A DNA stretch of 64,000 bases, from positions 22,541 through 86,540 of the forward strand of contig NZ_CAMJFM010000012.1 in NCBI RefSeq assembly GCF_946404925.1. The letters are read 5' to 3'. The translations under genes and the position numbers were made by a program. A model generated the notes under the pieces. The model searched no databases. It was not told the origin of the DNA and worked only from the letters and a program-made list of their open reading frames with translations. Shown here piece by piece: positions 31,891 through 40,442 of this stretch; positions within the stretch are counted from its first letter, which is position 1; each line of letters begins with the position of its first letter. This DNA comes from an uncultured Prevotella sp. GTDB lineage: Bacteria; Bacteroidota; Bacteroidia; Bacteroidales; Bacteroidaceae.

Positions 31891-31898
31891 CAAAGATA
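31891..31898 (-). promoter_or_regulatory. -7 promoter box, BF3164-like gene
   Basis: TATCTTTG on the minus strand, about 30 nt before the start. Confidence 0.6.
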
Positions 31899-32088
31899 TG
31901 AATAAAAAGATTAATGATGCAAGCATTTTTTAGGAAAACTGCAATCAGGGGTGTTGCAAGGTTTTTAAATCCAAATACCTGATAATAAGGAAGATAAGAA
32001 AAATGTAGCGGATAAAAAAGTGGCCGAGAGGGACGGGCTGAGACTGAGAAAAACAAGAAAAACATTTGGAAATGTGACGAAAAGACCG

Positions 32089-32096
32089 TAATTTTG
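32089..32096 (+). promoter_or_regulatory. -7 promoter box, TPR regulator
   Basis: TAATTTTG followed by CC, 19 nt before the start codon. Confidence 0.55.
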
Positions 32097-32115
32097 CCAT
32101 CAAAAATTAATCAAT

Positions 32116-33633
32116 ATGAAGAAACCATTAATCATACTGGCAGTCATGGCTGTCGTGATAGGGTGCACCGAATGGAAGAACCCTCAGTTCGTACCGGTTT
32201 GGAAAACGATAGAAACCAAACCAGAGGTGGCTCGCACCATATTATCAAAGATCAATAAGGACGCCCTCACTGAAAGTGGTGAGGCAGAATACGGACTGCT
32301 GAAAACAATAACAGACTATAAGACTCATGCAGTCATAGACAACGATTCGCTCATATCTGCCAGCATCGCCTATTACAACCAGCATGGTGGCGAGTGGCAT
32401 CGCGGGCGCGCCTACTTCTATCGCGGCGTACTGAAAATGTACAGGTTCGGCAATATCGTTGATGCCGTAAGAGACTTTAAGGTGGCAGAATATATCTCGG
32501 AGAAATCAGACGACGAAGACCTGAAAACTCACGTCTACGATTATCTGGCTCAAGTTAACCACTATTTCAGAAACTATCCGTCGATACTGAGGTATTCGCA
32601 CAAGCTGCTCGACATCAGCACAGAAAGAAAAGACAGTGCGATGATGCTGAAAAACCTGATGATGTGTGCCACAGCTTATGCCGATATGGACCAGATGGAC
32701 AGCGCCTATATCTATATAAAGAAAGGTATAGAACTGGAGAAACATGCTAACATGAATCAATTGCAAGATATCTACAGCATGATGGCAGAGATTTATGCTG
32801 AGCAAGGAGAAACCTCCAAGGCACAAGCGTACTTGGATAAATGGAAACAGACTGACAGCAACAACACCAAGTGGTATCTAATACCTGCTTACATACGGAA
32901 AGCCCAAGGAGAATACGACATGGCCATCCGACTGGCAGAGTTGGGACTAACATCTGGCGACCAGAATGTACGTAGGAAATGCCTGGTTCTACTATCAGAA
33001 CTCTATGATCTGAAGGGCGAAAAAGAGAAGGCCGAAGAAACAAGGTTGCTGATAGGTTCATACGACGATATGAAATATACCAATCAGGCCATGATGATGG
33101 TCGATTGGCAGCAGAATATCGACGAGCAACGACTGACCAAGGATTTCTATCGCCAGACGACTTGGATGCAGAGACTTATTTTCGGCATCGTTCTTGTGGT
33201 GGTATCAGCCGTTGCAGCAGGCATGTGGTGGCACCGCAGAAAAGTACGTAGGCTGAGCAACCAACTTGACGAGGACGCACGCAACACTAGCGAACTGAAC
33301 ACCAAGGTAGGGCTGTTGGAGAACCGTATGGAACAGATTTCGAACACGCTACTGATTGGTACACAGATGTACAACCAGCTGCAGCAGCGCCAATGTATAG
33401 CTGAGGCCACAGCCAAGGAGCAACAGAGTCTGGTAGACTATTTTGCCCAGCTGCGCCCCAAGCGTTGGCAGGAGTGGGAGCGAAAGTACAAAAATCTGTC
33501 TACAGCCCAATACGTGTTTCTGATTATGCAAGACGACCTGCGCTACGACGATGAAGCTATCGCCACCGTGCTCGATGTGAAGCGCACCTCCGTACGCAGC
33601 ATGCGCTCAAGAATCAAAAGCCGCGAAAAGTAA
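32116..33633 (+). CDS. TPR regulator with membrane helix and C-terminal HTH
   Basis: 505 residues. Signal or lipoprotein start (VMAVVIGC), then tetratricopeptide-type helices to about 345, a transmembrane helix (LIFGIVLVVVSAVAAGMWW), a coiled coil, and a C-terminal segment LSTAQYVFLIMQDDLRYDDEAIATVLDVKRTSVRSMRSRIK that looks like a LuxR/sigma-like helix-turn-helix. This is the plan of the periplasmic-TPR, cytoplasmic-HTH regulators of Bacteroidetes. It precedes an ECF sigma factor gene by about 80 nt. The signal sensed is unknown. Confidence 0.8.
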   Translation: MKKPLIILAVMAVVIGCTEWKNPQFVPVWKTIETKPEVARTILSKINKDALTESGEAEYGLLKTITDYKTHAVIDNDSLISASIAYYNQHGGEWHRGRAYFYRGVLKMYRFGNIVDAVRDFKVAEYISEKSDDEDLKTHVYDYLAQVNHYFRNYPSILRYSHKLLDISTERKDSAMMLKNLMMCATAYADMDQMDSAYIYIKKGIELEKHANMNQLQDIYSMMAEIYAEQGETSKAQAYLDKWKQTDSNNTKWYLIPAYIRKAQGEYDMAIRLAELGLTSGDQNVRRKCLVLLSELYDLKGEKEKAEETRLLIGSYDDMKYTNQAMMMVDWQQNIDEQRLTKDFYRQTTWMQRLIFGIVLVVVSAVAAGMWWHRRKVRRLSNQLDEDARNTSELNTKVGLLENRMEQISNTLLIGTQMYNQLQQRQCIAEATAKEQQSLVDYFAQLRPKRWQEWERKYKNLSTAQYVFLIMQDDLRYDDEAIATVLDVKRTSVRSMRSRIKSREK

Positions 33634-33712
33634 AATCAATTATTTTTCGAAATACATGTAATTTTTTGGTTGTTCTTTGCATCTAACAATCAAAAACAAA
33701 AAGACAAGTAAG

Positions 33713-34186
33713 ATGAATCAAAAAGAAGAACTGTTCGCTCGATTGGTCAGAGAACACAAAAGCACCATTTACGCGGTGTGCTACATTTTCTCGCACGACG
33801 AAGAAGAGGTTCATGACCTTGTGCAGGAGACGCTGATCAACATGTGGAAAGGCATTGATGGATTTCGCGAAGAAAGTAAGATCAGCACGTGGATCTATCG
33901 CGTGGCTCTTAACACATGTCTCCTACAAGAACGCAAGAAAAAGAAAGAGGTGGCGAAAGTGCCGCTTTCTATGGGTGTGAACTTCTTTGAAGACAGCGAT
34001 GCTAACAGCACACAAGTACGCCAACTCCATCAGCGCATCGGAAAACTTGGCTTGGTCGACAGAGCCTTGGTTATGATGTGGCTTGAAGGAATGAGCTACG
34101 ACGAAATCGGAGCTGTTATGGGAATCTCTGCTCAGAACGTGGGCGTTAAACTCTTCAGAATTAAAGAACAACTTAAAAACATGTAA
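33713..34186 (+). CDS. ECF-type RNA polymerase sigma factor
   Basis: 157 residues from the ATG at 33713; a longer frame begins at a TTG inside the promoter. Region 2 reads VCYIFSHDEEEVHDLVQETLINMWKG and region 4 reads MSYDEIGAVMGISAQNVGVKLFRIKEQLK. The next gene, 2 nt downstream, encodes a membrane protein that is the likely anti-sigma partner. Confidence 0.9.
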   Translation: MNQKEELFARLVREHKSTIYAVCYIFSHDEEEVHDLVQETLINMWKGIDGFREESKISTWIYRVALNTCLLQERKKKKEVAKVPLSMGVNFFEDSDANSTQVRQLHQRIGKLGLVDRALVMMWLEGMSYDEIGAVMGISAQNVGVKLFRIKEQLKNM

Positions 34187-34188
34187 GT

Positions 34189-34767
34189 ATGGAAGAAAAG
34201 GATTTCGAGGAGATGCGCAATCAGTTTGCCATTCTCAAGGAACAATTGAATAATCAGGAGATTATAAGTGATCGCCTTATACGCGAAACGATGAAGATTA
34301 AGAATAAGGCAATAAGCGAAGCCAAGCAAACATCGTATGTTTGTGCAGCAATAAGCTTAACCTTCTATCCGCTTAACAGACTCGTACATGCATGGAGCGA
34401 TGGTTTCACCATTGTAACCTGTGCGCTGATTCTTTTATGTGCAGTTGCAGCTTACTATATACACAAACCTGTTGATGAGCTCAACTTTATGAGAGACGAC
34501 TTTAGCAAGGTGGCAAAGGTGATGGCAAGTTTCAAGAAACATTATAACGACTCTGTTTACTACTTAGCTCCAGTTGTTGTAATCCCGTACTTTGTGTGGG
34601 CATGCTATGAGTTTGCGTGGAGTCGTTCGCCTGGAGGAAAGAGTCCTTGGTTTTATGTCGGTTTGCTTTTGGCAGGCGGTGTTGTAGGTGGAATCATAGC
34701 TTACCACTATCATTCAAAAGCCGTTAATGCCGCCCAAGACATCATAGACGAGATTGAGAAGGATTAA
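34189..34767 (+). CDS. ECF-linked membrane protein (putative anti-sigma partner)
   Basis: 192 residues: an N-terminal cytoplasmic helix (EEMRNQFAILKEQLNNQEIISDRLIRETMK, described), then two pairs of transmembrane helices. No zinc anti-sigma motif is visible; the role is inferred from coupling to the sigma gene and from the same N-terminal pattern in other Bacteroidetes sigma operons. A decayed 3' fragment of a paralog lies at 20951-21013. Confidence 0.75.
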   Translation: MEEKDFEEMRNQFAILKEQLNNQEIISDRLIRETMKIKNKAISEAKQTSYVCAAISLTFYPLNRLVHAWSDGFTIVTCALILLCAVAAYYIHKPVDELNFMRDDFSKVAKVMASFKKHYNDSVYYLAPVVVIPYFVWACYEFAWSRSPGGKSPWFYVGLLLAGGVVGGIIAYHYHSKAVNAAQDIIDEIEKD

Positions 34768-35023
34768 TACCATGGGGCTTCATCATTAAGCCGATAGGTG
34801 TAAACCTTTTGAAAGGCTTGGTCTCATCCTTGTCTGTGGGACAAGTCAGATCATGCAGACTATGCACAAGGTCGAACTTAGCGCGCTCTTGCGAGTCGAA
34901 CACGTAAATCACGTCGTAGCGTGTGGCCGTATATTCGTTATATCCCCAAGGCGTATAAATCAGCACCTGGCGTTGTTGTTTAAAATACTCCGATTTCATC
35001 GATTTCTCGACAACCGTTGGCAT
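34742..35023 (-). CDS. Hypothetical protein or fragment
   Basis: 93-residue frame beginning MPTVVEKSMKSEYFKQQ with a protein-like composition (YTATRYDVIYVFDSQERAKFDLVHSLHDL). It overlaps the end of the convergent membrane-protein gene by 26 nt. A purine-rich stretch lies before the ATG. It could be a small real gene or the remainder of a larger one; no family recognised. Confidence 0.4.
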   Translation of the reverse strand: MPTVVEKSMKSEYFKQQRQVLIYTPWGYNEYTATRYDVIYVFDSQERAKFDLVHSLHDLTCPTDKDETKPFKRFTPIGLMMKPHGINPSQSRL

Positions 35024-35104
35024 TGGCTGAGCTCCCCCCGCAAAAGTTTATCTGGCAACCACAATTATTTAAGTGAATTTAGTATATTTTTCACCATTTA
35101 TTTG

Positions 35105-35112
35105 TACCTTTG
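35105..35112 (+). promoter_or_regulatory. -7 promoter box, DMT exporter
   Basis: TACCTTTG followed by CC, 31 nt before the start codon at 35143. It excludes the upstream start at 35110. Confidence 0.7.
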
Positions 35113-35142
35113 CCGCCAATATTTGACACTACAGCAAGGAAT

Positions 35143-36012
35143 ATGAACGAGACCAAACGTGGTTTTATACAGTTGCACCTCAGCGTGTTGTTAGCAGGCT
35201 TTACGGGCTTGTTCGGCCGACTGATTACACTGAATGAGGTAGATATTGTTTGGTATCGCATGCTATTCACCAGTTGCATTCTTCTGGTATTTACCGGCTT
35301 GCCCCGAGTTGGTTGGCGCAAGTTTCTGCAGTTGTGTGGTTGCGGCGCATTGCTGGGATTGCACTGGATGCTGTTTTATGGCAGTATCAAGGCCTCGAAT
35401 GTGTCGATAGGTGTTATCTGCTTCTCGTTGATAGGATTCTTTACCGCTCTGTTCGAGCCCATCATCTTCAAGAAGCGTTTTTCGGGCTTAGAGTTCCTGT
35501 TCTCGCTGATAACCGTTGTTGGCGTACTGTGCATCTTCTCGCTCGATGCCCGCTACCGTTATGGCATTATGATAGGTGTGTTGTCATCGGCCGTTTGCGC
35601 CATCTATGCCATCTGCAACAAGAAGGCCAGCGTGGGCGTTCGTAGCCGTACGGTGCTGATGTATCAGATGTCGGGCGGACTGGTCATCGTGTCGGCCATC
35701 ATTCCCGTTTATCTGTGGTTCTTCCCCAGCCAACAGCCCGTTGTGGTTGTTCCTAGCGGCACCAACCTGTGGTTCATGCTCTGCCATGCACTATTCTGCA
35801 CCGTTGGCATGTATTTGCTTCAGATTCAGGCGCTGAAGCGCTTGTCGGCCTTCACCGTCAACCTTACCTACAACCTTGAGCCCTGCTACACCATCATCCT
35901 CGCCTTCCTCATCTTTGGCGAAGGCCGCGAGATCAATTTCTCCTTCTATCTTGGCATCGCCCTCATCCTGTTGAGCGTCTTGCTGCAATCAATGAAAACG
36001 CTGAAAAAATAG
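35143..36012 (+). CDS. EamA-type DMT superfamily transporter
   Basis: 289 residues from MNETKRGF with ten hydrophobic helices in two EamA repeats (GLFGRLITLNEVDIVWYRMLF in the first, NLTYNLEPCYTIILAFLIFGE in the second). These are inner-membrane drug/metabolite exporters; the substrate cannot be read from sequence. Single gene with its own promoter and terminator. Confidence 0.9.
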   Translation: MNETKRGFIQLHLSVLLAGFTGLFGRLITLNEVDIVWYRMLFTSCILLVFTGLPRVGWRKFLQLCGCGALLGLHWMLFYGSIKASNVSIGVICFSLIGFFTALFEPIIFKKRFSGLEFLFSLITVVGVLCIFSLDARYRYGIMIGVLSSAVCAIYAICNKKASVGVRSRTVLMYQMSGGLVIVSAIIPVYLWFFPSQQPVVVVPSGTNLWFMLCHALFCTVGMYLLQIQALKRLSAFTVNLTYNLEPCYTIILAFLIFGEGREINFSFYLGIALILLSVLLQSMKTLKK

Positions 36013-36040
36013 AAAAGGAGGCTCTTGCGAGTCTCCTTTT
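36013..36040. terminator. Terminator between convergent genes
   Basis: AAAAGGAGGCTC and GAGTCTCCTTTT pair around TTGC. It matches the hairpin at 27912 almost exactly. Confidence 0.8.
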
Positions 36041-36042
36041 TC

Positions 36043-37584
36043 TTATTTCCCTGTGCGGACGTAGTTCATAAAGCGGTCGATGAGCGTGATGCGTTGCTGG
36101 TTGGGGATGGGGACGAGCGTTGCACCATTGTTAAACTGCATGACGGTAGACTTATCAGCCTCGAACTGAGGCCACTGTGGCAGATTTTTGCCGTTGGGAT
36201 TGCCACAGGTCTTGGCAAAGTTTACCCAGTACTGCTGCATCAGGTCGCTCACCTTATTTTCCTGTGGATACTTACCGGCCTTGTTATCGAAAGCGCCTTT
36301 AAGATACATGATGTCATCGGCATGGGCGGCACCACGACGATTGCCTTTGGCATAGACGGTAGTGTCGGACTTCTGAGCCAGATAAGCTACGTAGACAGGA
36401 CTCTTACCCGTAAGCTTCTGCTGGGTAGCCCAAGCATAGGCTGGCCAGCCGAAGCCTACATCGCGCGTAATGTCGCGCAGACTGAAAAGACGCTCCTCGG
36501 CTGTTGAGCCTGGATAACAGATCTTGGCGCTATCGGCCCACTGACCTGGCAACTGACGGAAGAACTGCTCGTACTGCTCGGTGCTCACACTATCGTACTC
36601 TACTGCACCTTCATCGCTATTATGCATAATGAGCACGGGCACATCGTTGTAGTTACCTTTCTCATAGAGGGCGTAAATGGGCTCTGGAATCACATAACCA
36701 TCAACAATTGGAATGCACAACTGGAAATTAGATTCGTTTCCAGTAAGATCCTTGGCATCCATCTGGCGCATCTCGGCTATTGAATTCTTCTTCATTTGGT
36801 TCATAAACATGCCACCATACATCTGCGCCACTTGCTGATTAACCACATTGGTGGCCGACATCATAGCTCCGCTCTGGCTGATGCAAGCGCGGAACAAGCC
36901 CTTAGCTAATGGCGATGCACACAAAACATGACAGCTCACGGCACCTGCCGACTCGCCGAAAATGGTAACCCTTGATGGGTCGCCACCAAAGTTCCTGATG
37001 TTGCGCTGTACCCACTGCAGGGCGAAGATCTGGTCGAGAATGCCGTAGTTGCCAGAGTGACCATCAGCCTCCTTAGCCAAATCGGCATGTGCCATAAAGC
37101 CTAATGCTCCAGCACGATACTCGATAGATACAGCAACCACGCCACGGCGAGCCAGACTCTGCCAAAGCTCACCACCATAATGCTCGGTACGGAAAGCACC
37201 ACCATGGATAAACACCATCACGGGCAAGGCTTCTTTAACACTCTTGGCTGGGGTAGCTACACTCAGATAGAGGCAGTCTTCGCTCATCATATCATACTTT
37301 ACGTAGCTCTTTTCGGGCTGTGGGGGCCACTTGGGTTCTACATCGGCATTCAGCACACCGCTCCAGGGCTTGGCCGGCTGGGGTGCCTTCCATCGCAAAT
37401 CGCCCACGGGGGCTGCGGCATAAGGAATGGCTCTGTACACGGCTACTGTGCCATCAAGACGGCCCTCAACATCGCCTGATTCTACATGCGTTTTCAACAA
37501 TGGTTGAACTTCGTTCGATGGTTGTGCCTGCCCTGTCATAACAACGGTGGCAAACAGGATGGTGGATAATAGTTTTTTCATCAT
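36043..37584 (-). CDS. Type-B carboxylesterase (secreted)
   Basis: 513 residues. A plain signal peptide (MMKKLLSTILFATVVMTGQA) rather than a lipobox. HGGAF oxyanion loop, GESAG near residue 211, and RGAAHADDIMYLKG with the catalytic His near 430 place it in the COesterase family. It differs from the three lipoprotein paralogs at 0.5-7.4 kb and lacks their leader cassette. Substrate unknown. Confidence 0.9.
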   Translation of the reverse strand: MMKKLLSTILFATVVMTGQAQPSNEVQPLLKTHVESGDVEGRLDGTVAVYRAIPYAAAPVGDLRWKAPQPAKPWSGVLNADVEPKWPPQPEKSYVKYDMMSEDCLYLSVATPAKSVKEALPVMVFIHGGAFRTEHYGGELWQSLARRGVVAVSIEYRAGALGFMAHADLAKEADGHSGNYGILDQIFALQWVQRNIRNFGGDPSRVTIFGESAGAVSCHVLCASPLAKGLFRACISQSGAMMSATNVVNQQVAQMYGGMFMNQMKKNSIAEMRQMDAKDLTGNESNFQLCIPIVDGYVIPEPIYALYEKGNYNDVPVLIMHNSDEGAVEYDSVSTEQYEQFFRQLPGQWADSAKICYPGSTAEERLFSLRDITRDVGFGWPAYAWATQQKLTGKSPVYVAYLAQKSDTTVYAKGNRRGAAHADDIMYLKGAFDNKAGKYPQENKVSDLMQQYWVNFAKTCGNPNGKNLPQWPQFEADKSTVMQFNNGATLVPIPNQQRITLIDRFMNYVRTGK

Positions 37585-37608
37585 TTGTTGGTTTTATAGT
37601 TAAATAAT

Positions 37609-38346
37609 TCATCTTCTGCGAACCTTCTTCTTGGGAGCGGGTTTGGGTGCAGGTTTTGGTGCGTAGGGATCGCTGATGATTTTTACCTTCAGGATGCGGA
37701 CATCCTTCAGCGGGCGATCGTTTTTATCGGTCTCAACCTGTATGATGCGCTCTACGATGTCGAGTCCTTGCGTAACCTCGCCAAACACGGTGTACTGACC
37801 GTCGAGATGGGGTGTGCCGCCAACGGTCTTGTAGGTCTCAATCATCTCGGGGGTGAGCTTTATCTGACCATCGGAGATAGAATCGAGTTTCTCCTGAACC
37901 TTTGCCAATCGGCGGTCATCGTAGACCTTGCCCCACACGATGTAGAACTGGGCGGCACCTGAGCGACGCTCGGGATTCACCCTGTCTGACTCGCGTGCAG
38001 AAGCTATCACACCGCGGCGGTGATATATCTGAGGCAGGCGGAACTCGGGCTCGATGGTGTAGTCGAGTTCGCCCTCACCAAGCAACTTGCCGGGCTCGGC
38101 GTGCTTGCTGTGCAAGTCGCCACCCTGAATCATAAAGTCCTTGATGACACGATGAAACAGCAGCGAGTCGTAGAACTCCATGCGGACCAGCTTCATAAAG
38201 TTGTCGCGGTGCTGGGGTGTCTCGTTGAACAGGGCGATACGGATGTTACCCTCGGTGGTCTGGAATTCAACCTCGGCTCTGTCCTGTGCCATCGCACTGC
38301 TGCAAACCAGCAGCATCAGGCCGATGAAAGCTTTTCTGATGTTCAT
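37609..38346 (-). CDS. Cyclophilin-type peptidyl-prolyl isomerase
   Basis: 245 residues with a signal peptide. The cyclophilin core is clear: ETPQHRDNFMKLV, FHRVIKDFMIQGGD, AQFYIVWGK and YTVFGEVTQGLDIVERI. A basic proline-rich tail (PAPKPAPKKKVRRR) follows. It is expected to assist folding of exported proteins. It lies in a run of minus-strand genes for secreted proteins. Confidence 0.9.
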   Translation of the reverse strand: MNIRKAFIGLMLLVCSSAMAQDRAEVEFQTTEGNIRIALFNETPQHRDNFMKLVRMEFYDSLLFHRVIKDFMIQGGDLHSKHAEPGKLLGEGELDYTIEPEFRLPQIYHRRGVIASARESDRVNPERRSGAAQFYIVWGKVYDDRRLAKVQEKLDSISDGQIKLTPEMIETYKTVGGTPHLDGQYTVFGEVTQGLDIVERIIQVETDKNDRPLKDVRILKVKIISDPYAPKPAPKPAPKKKVRRR

Positions 38347-38361
38347 AGCGAATAGGGAATA

Positions 38362-38868
38362 TTACTTGACGCGCCAAACGTTGAGTACAATGCCTTTGAA
38401 ATCGCTTGAGAATGTTGGAGCACAAAGGAACAGCGAGTTGTTAAGCCAACCGTACTTGCTATCGGCAGGAGCCTCGAACTGTGGGGCAGCGCGGAAGTAG
38501 AAACTGGGCTTTCCATCGGCATCCTTACCGTTGGCGATGATGCCACGATTGCGCACGTGGATATAGATGCCATCATCGGTCTTGATGCAGTAGATGGCCT
38601 CGAGTTCTGTACGGCCTTCGGCATTGAGCTGATAGTCGGCACCGCCATTCACGATGGTACCCTTGATGCCAGGGCCCTCGAAGGTTCCGCCTGTGATGGG
38701 GATAACCGTGCGGCGACCATGCTGGGTGTTGTCGATACCAAATGCCTCGCCAAGAGTAACCTTGAGCTGCAGGGCATACTCCAACTGTGGAGCCTCGGGC
38801 TCCTTTGTCTGTGCGCTGATGTTGAGCGATGTGGCCATCAGCAGAGCCACGAATAATAGCTTCTTCAT
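38362..38868 (-). CDS. DUF3237 secreted protein
   Basis: 168 residues, signal peptide then the DUF3237 pattern: LQLKVTLGEAFGI, GGTFEGPGIKGTIVNGGADYQL and IHVRNRGII. A beta-barrel family of unknown function. It is 15 nt from the cyclophilin gene and likely co-transcribed. Confidence 0.85.
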   Translation of the reverse strand: MKKLLFVALLMATSLNISAQTKEPEAPQLEYALQLKVTLGEAFGIDNTQHGRRTVIPITGGTFEGPGIKGTIVNGGADYQLNAEGRTELEAIYCIKTDDGIYIHVRNRGIIANGKDADGKPSFYFRAAPQFEAPADSKYGWLNNSLFLCAPTFSSDFKGIVLNVWRVK

Positions 38869-38896
38869 ATATAGTTGATAGTTAGGTTTTGTTAGC

Positions 38897-39295
38897 TTAG
38901 ATAAAGTCCTTGAAAGCCTCGTCGTACTCAGGACTATTGGTCAAGCGGCCGTTGACGATGCACACTAGCTCGAAATCGCCACGGAAACACATCTTCTCAT
39001 CGCTGGCGCGATAGATGGCCTGATGGAACACATACTTGATGCCCTCCTTGGTGAGGCCGAGGCGCGAGATAAACTCATCGTCGCAACGTAGTGGGGTTTT
39101 AAACTGCAGGTTCATTCGAGCCACAACGGCATCGATGCCCTGCTCGTGCAACTTGGCAAAGCTTACGCCAAGGCTGCGCAGAAACAGGTGGCGGGTGTGC
39201 TCGGCATAGTGCAGATAGTTGGCATTGTTAACGATGCCCTCGATGTCGCACTCGTAGTCGCGCACTTCCATTCGGGTTTCAAAAATATAGTTCAT
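38897..39295 (-). CDS. YbgC-like acyl-CoA thioesterase
   Basis: 132 residues of hot-dog fold with the motif DIEGIVNNANYLHYAEHTRHLF, where the Asp is the catalytic residue of the 4-hydroxybenzoyl-CoA thioesterase family. The start overlaps the HAD gene stop by 4 nt, so translation is coupled. Confidence 0.85.
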   Translation of the reverse strand: MNYIFETRMEVRDYECDIEGIVNNANYLHYAEHTRHLFLRSLGVSFAKLHEQGIDAVVARMNLQFKTPLRCDDEFISRLGLTKEGIKYVFHQAIYRASDEKMCFRGDFELVCIVNGRLTNSPEYDEAFKDFI

Positions 39296-39975
39296 AGGTG
39301 CTTAAGAATTTCGTTGAAATGGGTGATTTTTATCAGTCGCTCGTGCTCGATATCGTCGAAATGCTCGAGCTGCCAAGTAACGTGGAAGGGGATATGTATG
39401 GCCCACGCACCGATGTTGAGTGCTGGGGCAATATCGCTCTTAAGAGAGTTGCCCACCATAAGCATCTGATGGGGCAGGATATCAAGATGCTGGCATAGCT
39501 GCTGGAACTCTTTCTCGGTCTTATCGGATGTTATCTCAACATGCGAGAAATACTTGCCAAGACGGCTGCGATGTAGCTTATTTTCCTGATCCTGAAGCTC
39601 GCCCTTGGTGAACACCACCAATCGGTAGGGATAGGCTTGTAGGCGCTGCAGGGTGGCCTCAACCTCAGGCAGAGGCGTTGCAGGCAGATGGAGCAGCGAC
39701 TTGCTGTGGGCCAACAGATCCGACAGCTCTACATCGCTTAGATGACTGCCACCAACACGCAGGGCTGTCTCTATTATTGATATAGTGAAAGCCTTGCAGC
39801 CGTAACCCAAATCGGCCATATTTCCCGACTCGGTAATAAACAACTCGCGTGCCGGATCGTCGCAATAAGGCTTAATGAGGCTGTAGAGGTGATTCTCTAC
39901 GGCTTCGAAATGCGACTGACAATCCCAAAGCGTGTCGTCGGCATCGAAGGCTATAACTCTTAAATCTTTTCTCAT
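39292..39975 (-). CDS. HAD-superfamily hydrolase
   Basis: 227 residues with FDADDTLWDCQ (motif I), VFTKG (II), and MLMVGNSLKSDI (IV). A phosphatase of unspecified substrate. The start codon itself lies inside an octamer repeat tract (ATGAGAAA). Confidence 0.85.
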   Translation of the reverse strand: MRKDLRVIAFDADDTLWDCQSHFEAVENHLYSLIKPYCDDPARELFITESGNMADLGYGCKAFTISIIETALRVGGSHLSDVELSDLLAHSKSLLHLPATPLPEVEATLQRLQAYPYRLVVFTKGELQDQENKLHRSRLGKYFSHVEITSDKTEKEFQQLCQHLDILPHQMLMVGNSLKSDIAPALNIGAWAIHIPFHVTWQLEHFDDIEHERLIKITHFNEILKHL

Positions 39976-40015
39976 TTTCTCACCTCCTTACTTTCTCACT
40001 TTCTCACCTTCTCAC
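39968..40015 (-). repeat. Octamer repeat tract joining fur and HAD genes
   Basis: On the minus strand six units of the type GTGAGAAA occur in a row. One contains the stop codon of the Fur-family gene, one gives a GGAGGTGAG ribosome site and the last is the ATGAGAAA start of the HAD gene. Confidence 0.75.
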
Positions 40016-40421
40016 AATGTGGGCAAGTTCCTTTAATCATATAATTTGACGAGTGCTGTTTGAAGCCGGCAGGCAACTGCACCTCGGGCATCTCGACGCC
40101 ATCAAGACAATACGTCTGCTGGCATTCCTCGCAGAAGAAGTGGGGGTGCAAGTCGTCGTCGTGGTCATCGTGGTGACTATGGCAGAGCTCGTAGCGAGTG
40201 CCGTCGCCAGTACCCTCGATGGCATGTACCAGATGGTGTTCGCGGAAAAGCGTCAAGGCACGGAACACGTTCGACTTGTCGATAGTCTCGATTCTACTCT
40301 CCAACTCGGCCAATGATTGCGGTTGGATAGATGAGGCCAAAGCCTTAACCACTATAATACGATTGGCAGTAGGCTTGACGCCGTGCTCTTCGAGCAACTT
40401 GATACATTTGGCTTCGTCCAT
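39996..40421 (-). CDS. Fur-family metal regulator
   Basis: 141 residues: winged helix (KPTANRIIVVKALASS, SNVFRALTLFREHHLVH) then a His-rich segment HSHHDDHDDDLHPHFFCEEC and CPHCEK, with two CxxC pairs for structural zinc. Fur versus Zur cannot be decided. Its last residues are encoded by the octamer repeat tract. Confidence 0.9.
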   Translation of the reverse strand: MDEAKCIKLLEEHGVKPTANRIIVVKALASSIQPQSLAELESRIETIDKSNVFRALTLFREHHLVHAIEGTGDGTRYELCHSHHDDHDDDLHPHFFCEECQQTYCLDGVEMPEVQLPAGFKQHSSNYMIKGTCPHCEKVRK

Positions 40422-40442
40422 AATATGATGTTTTAAGTTCTA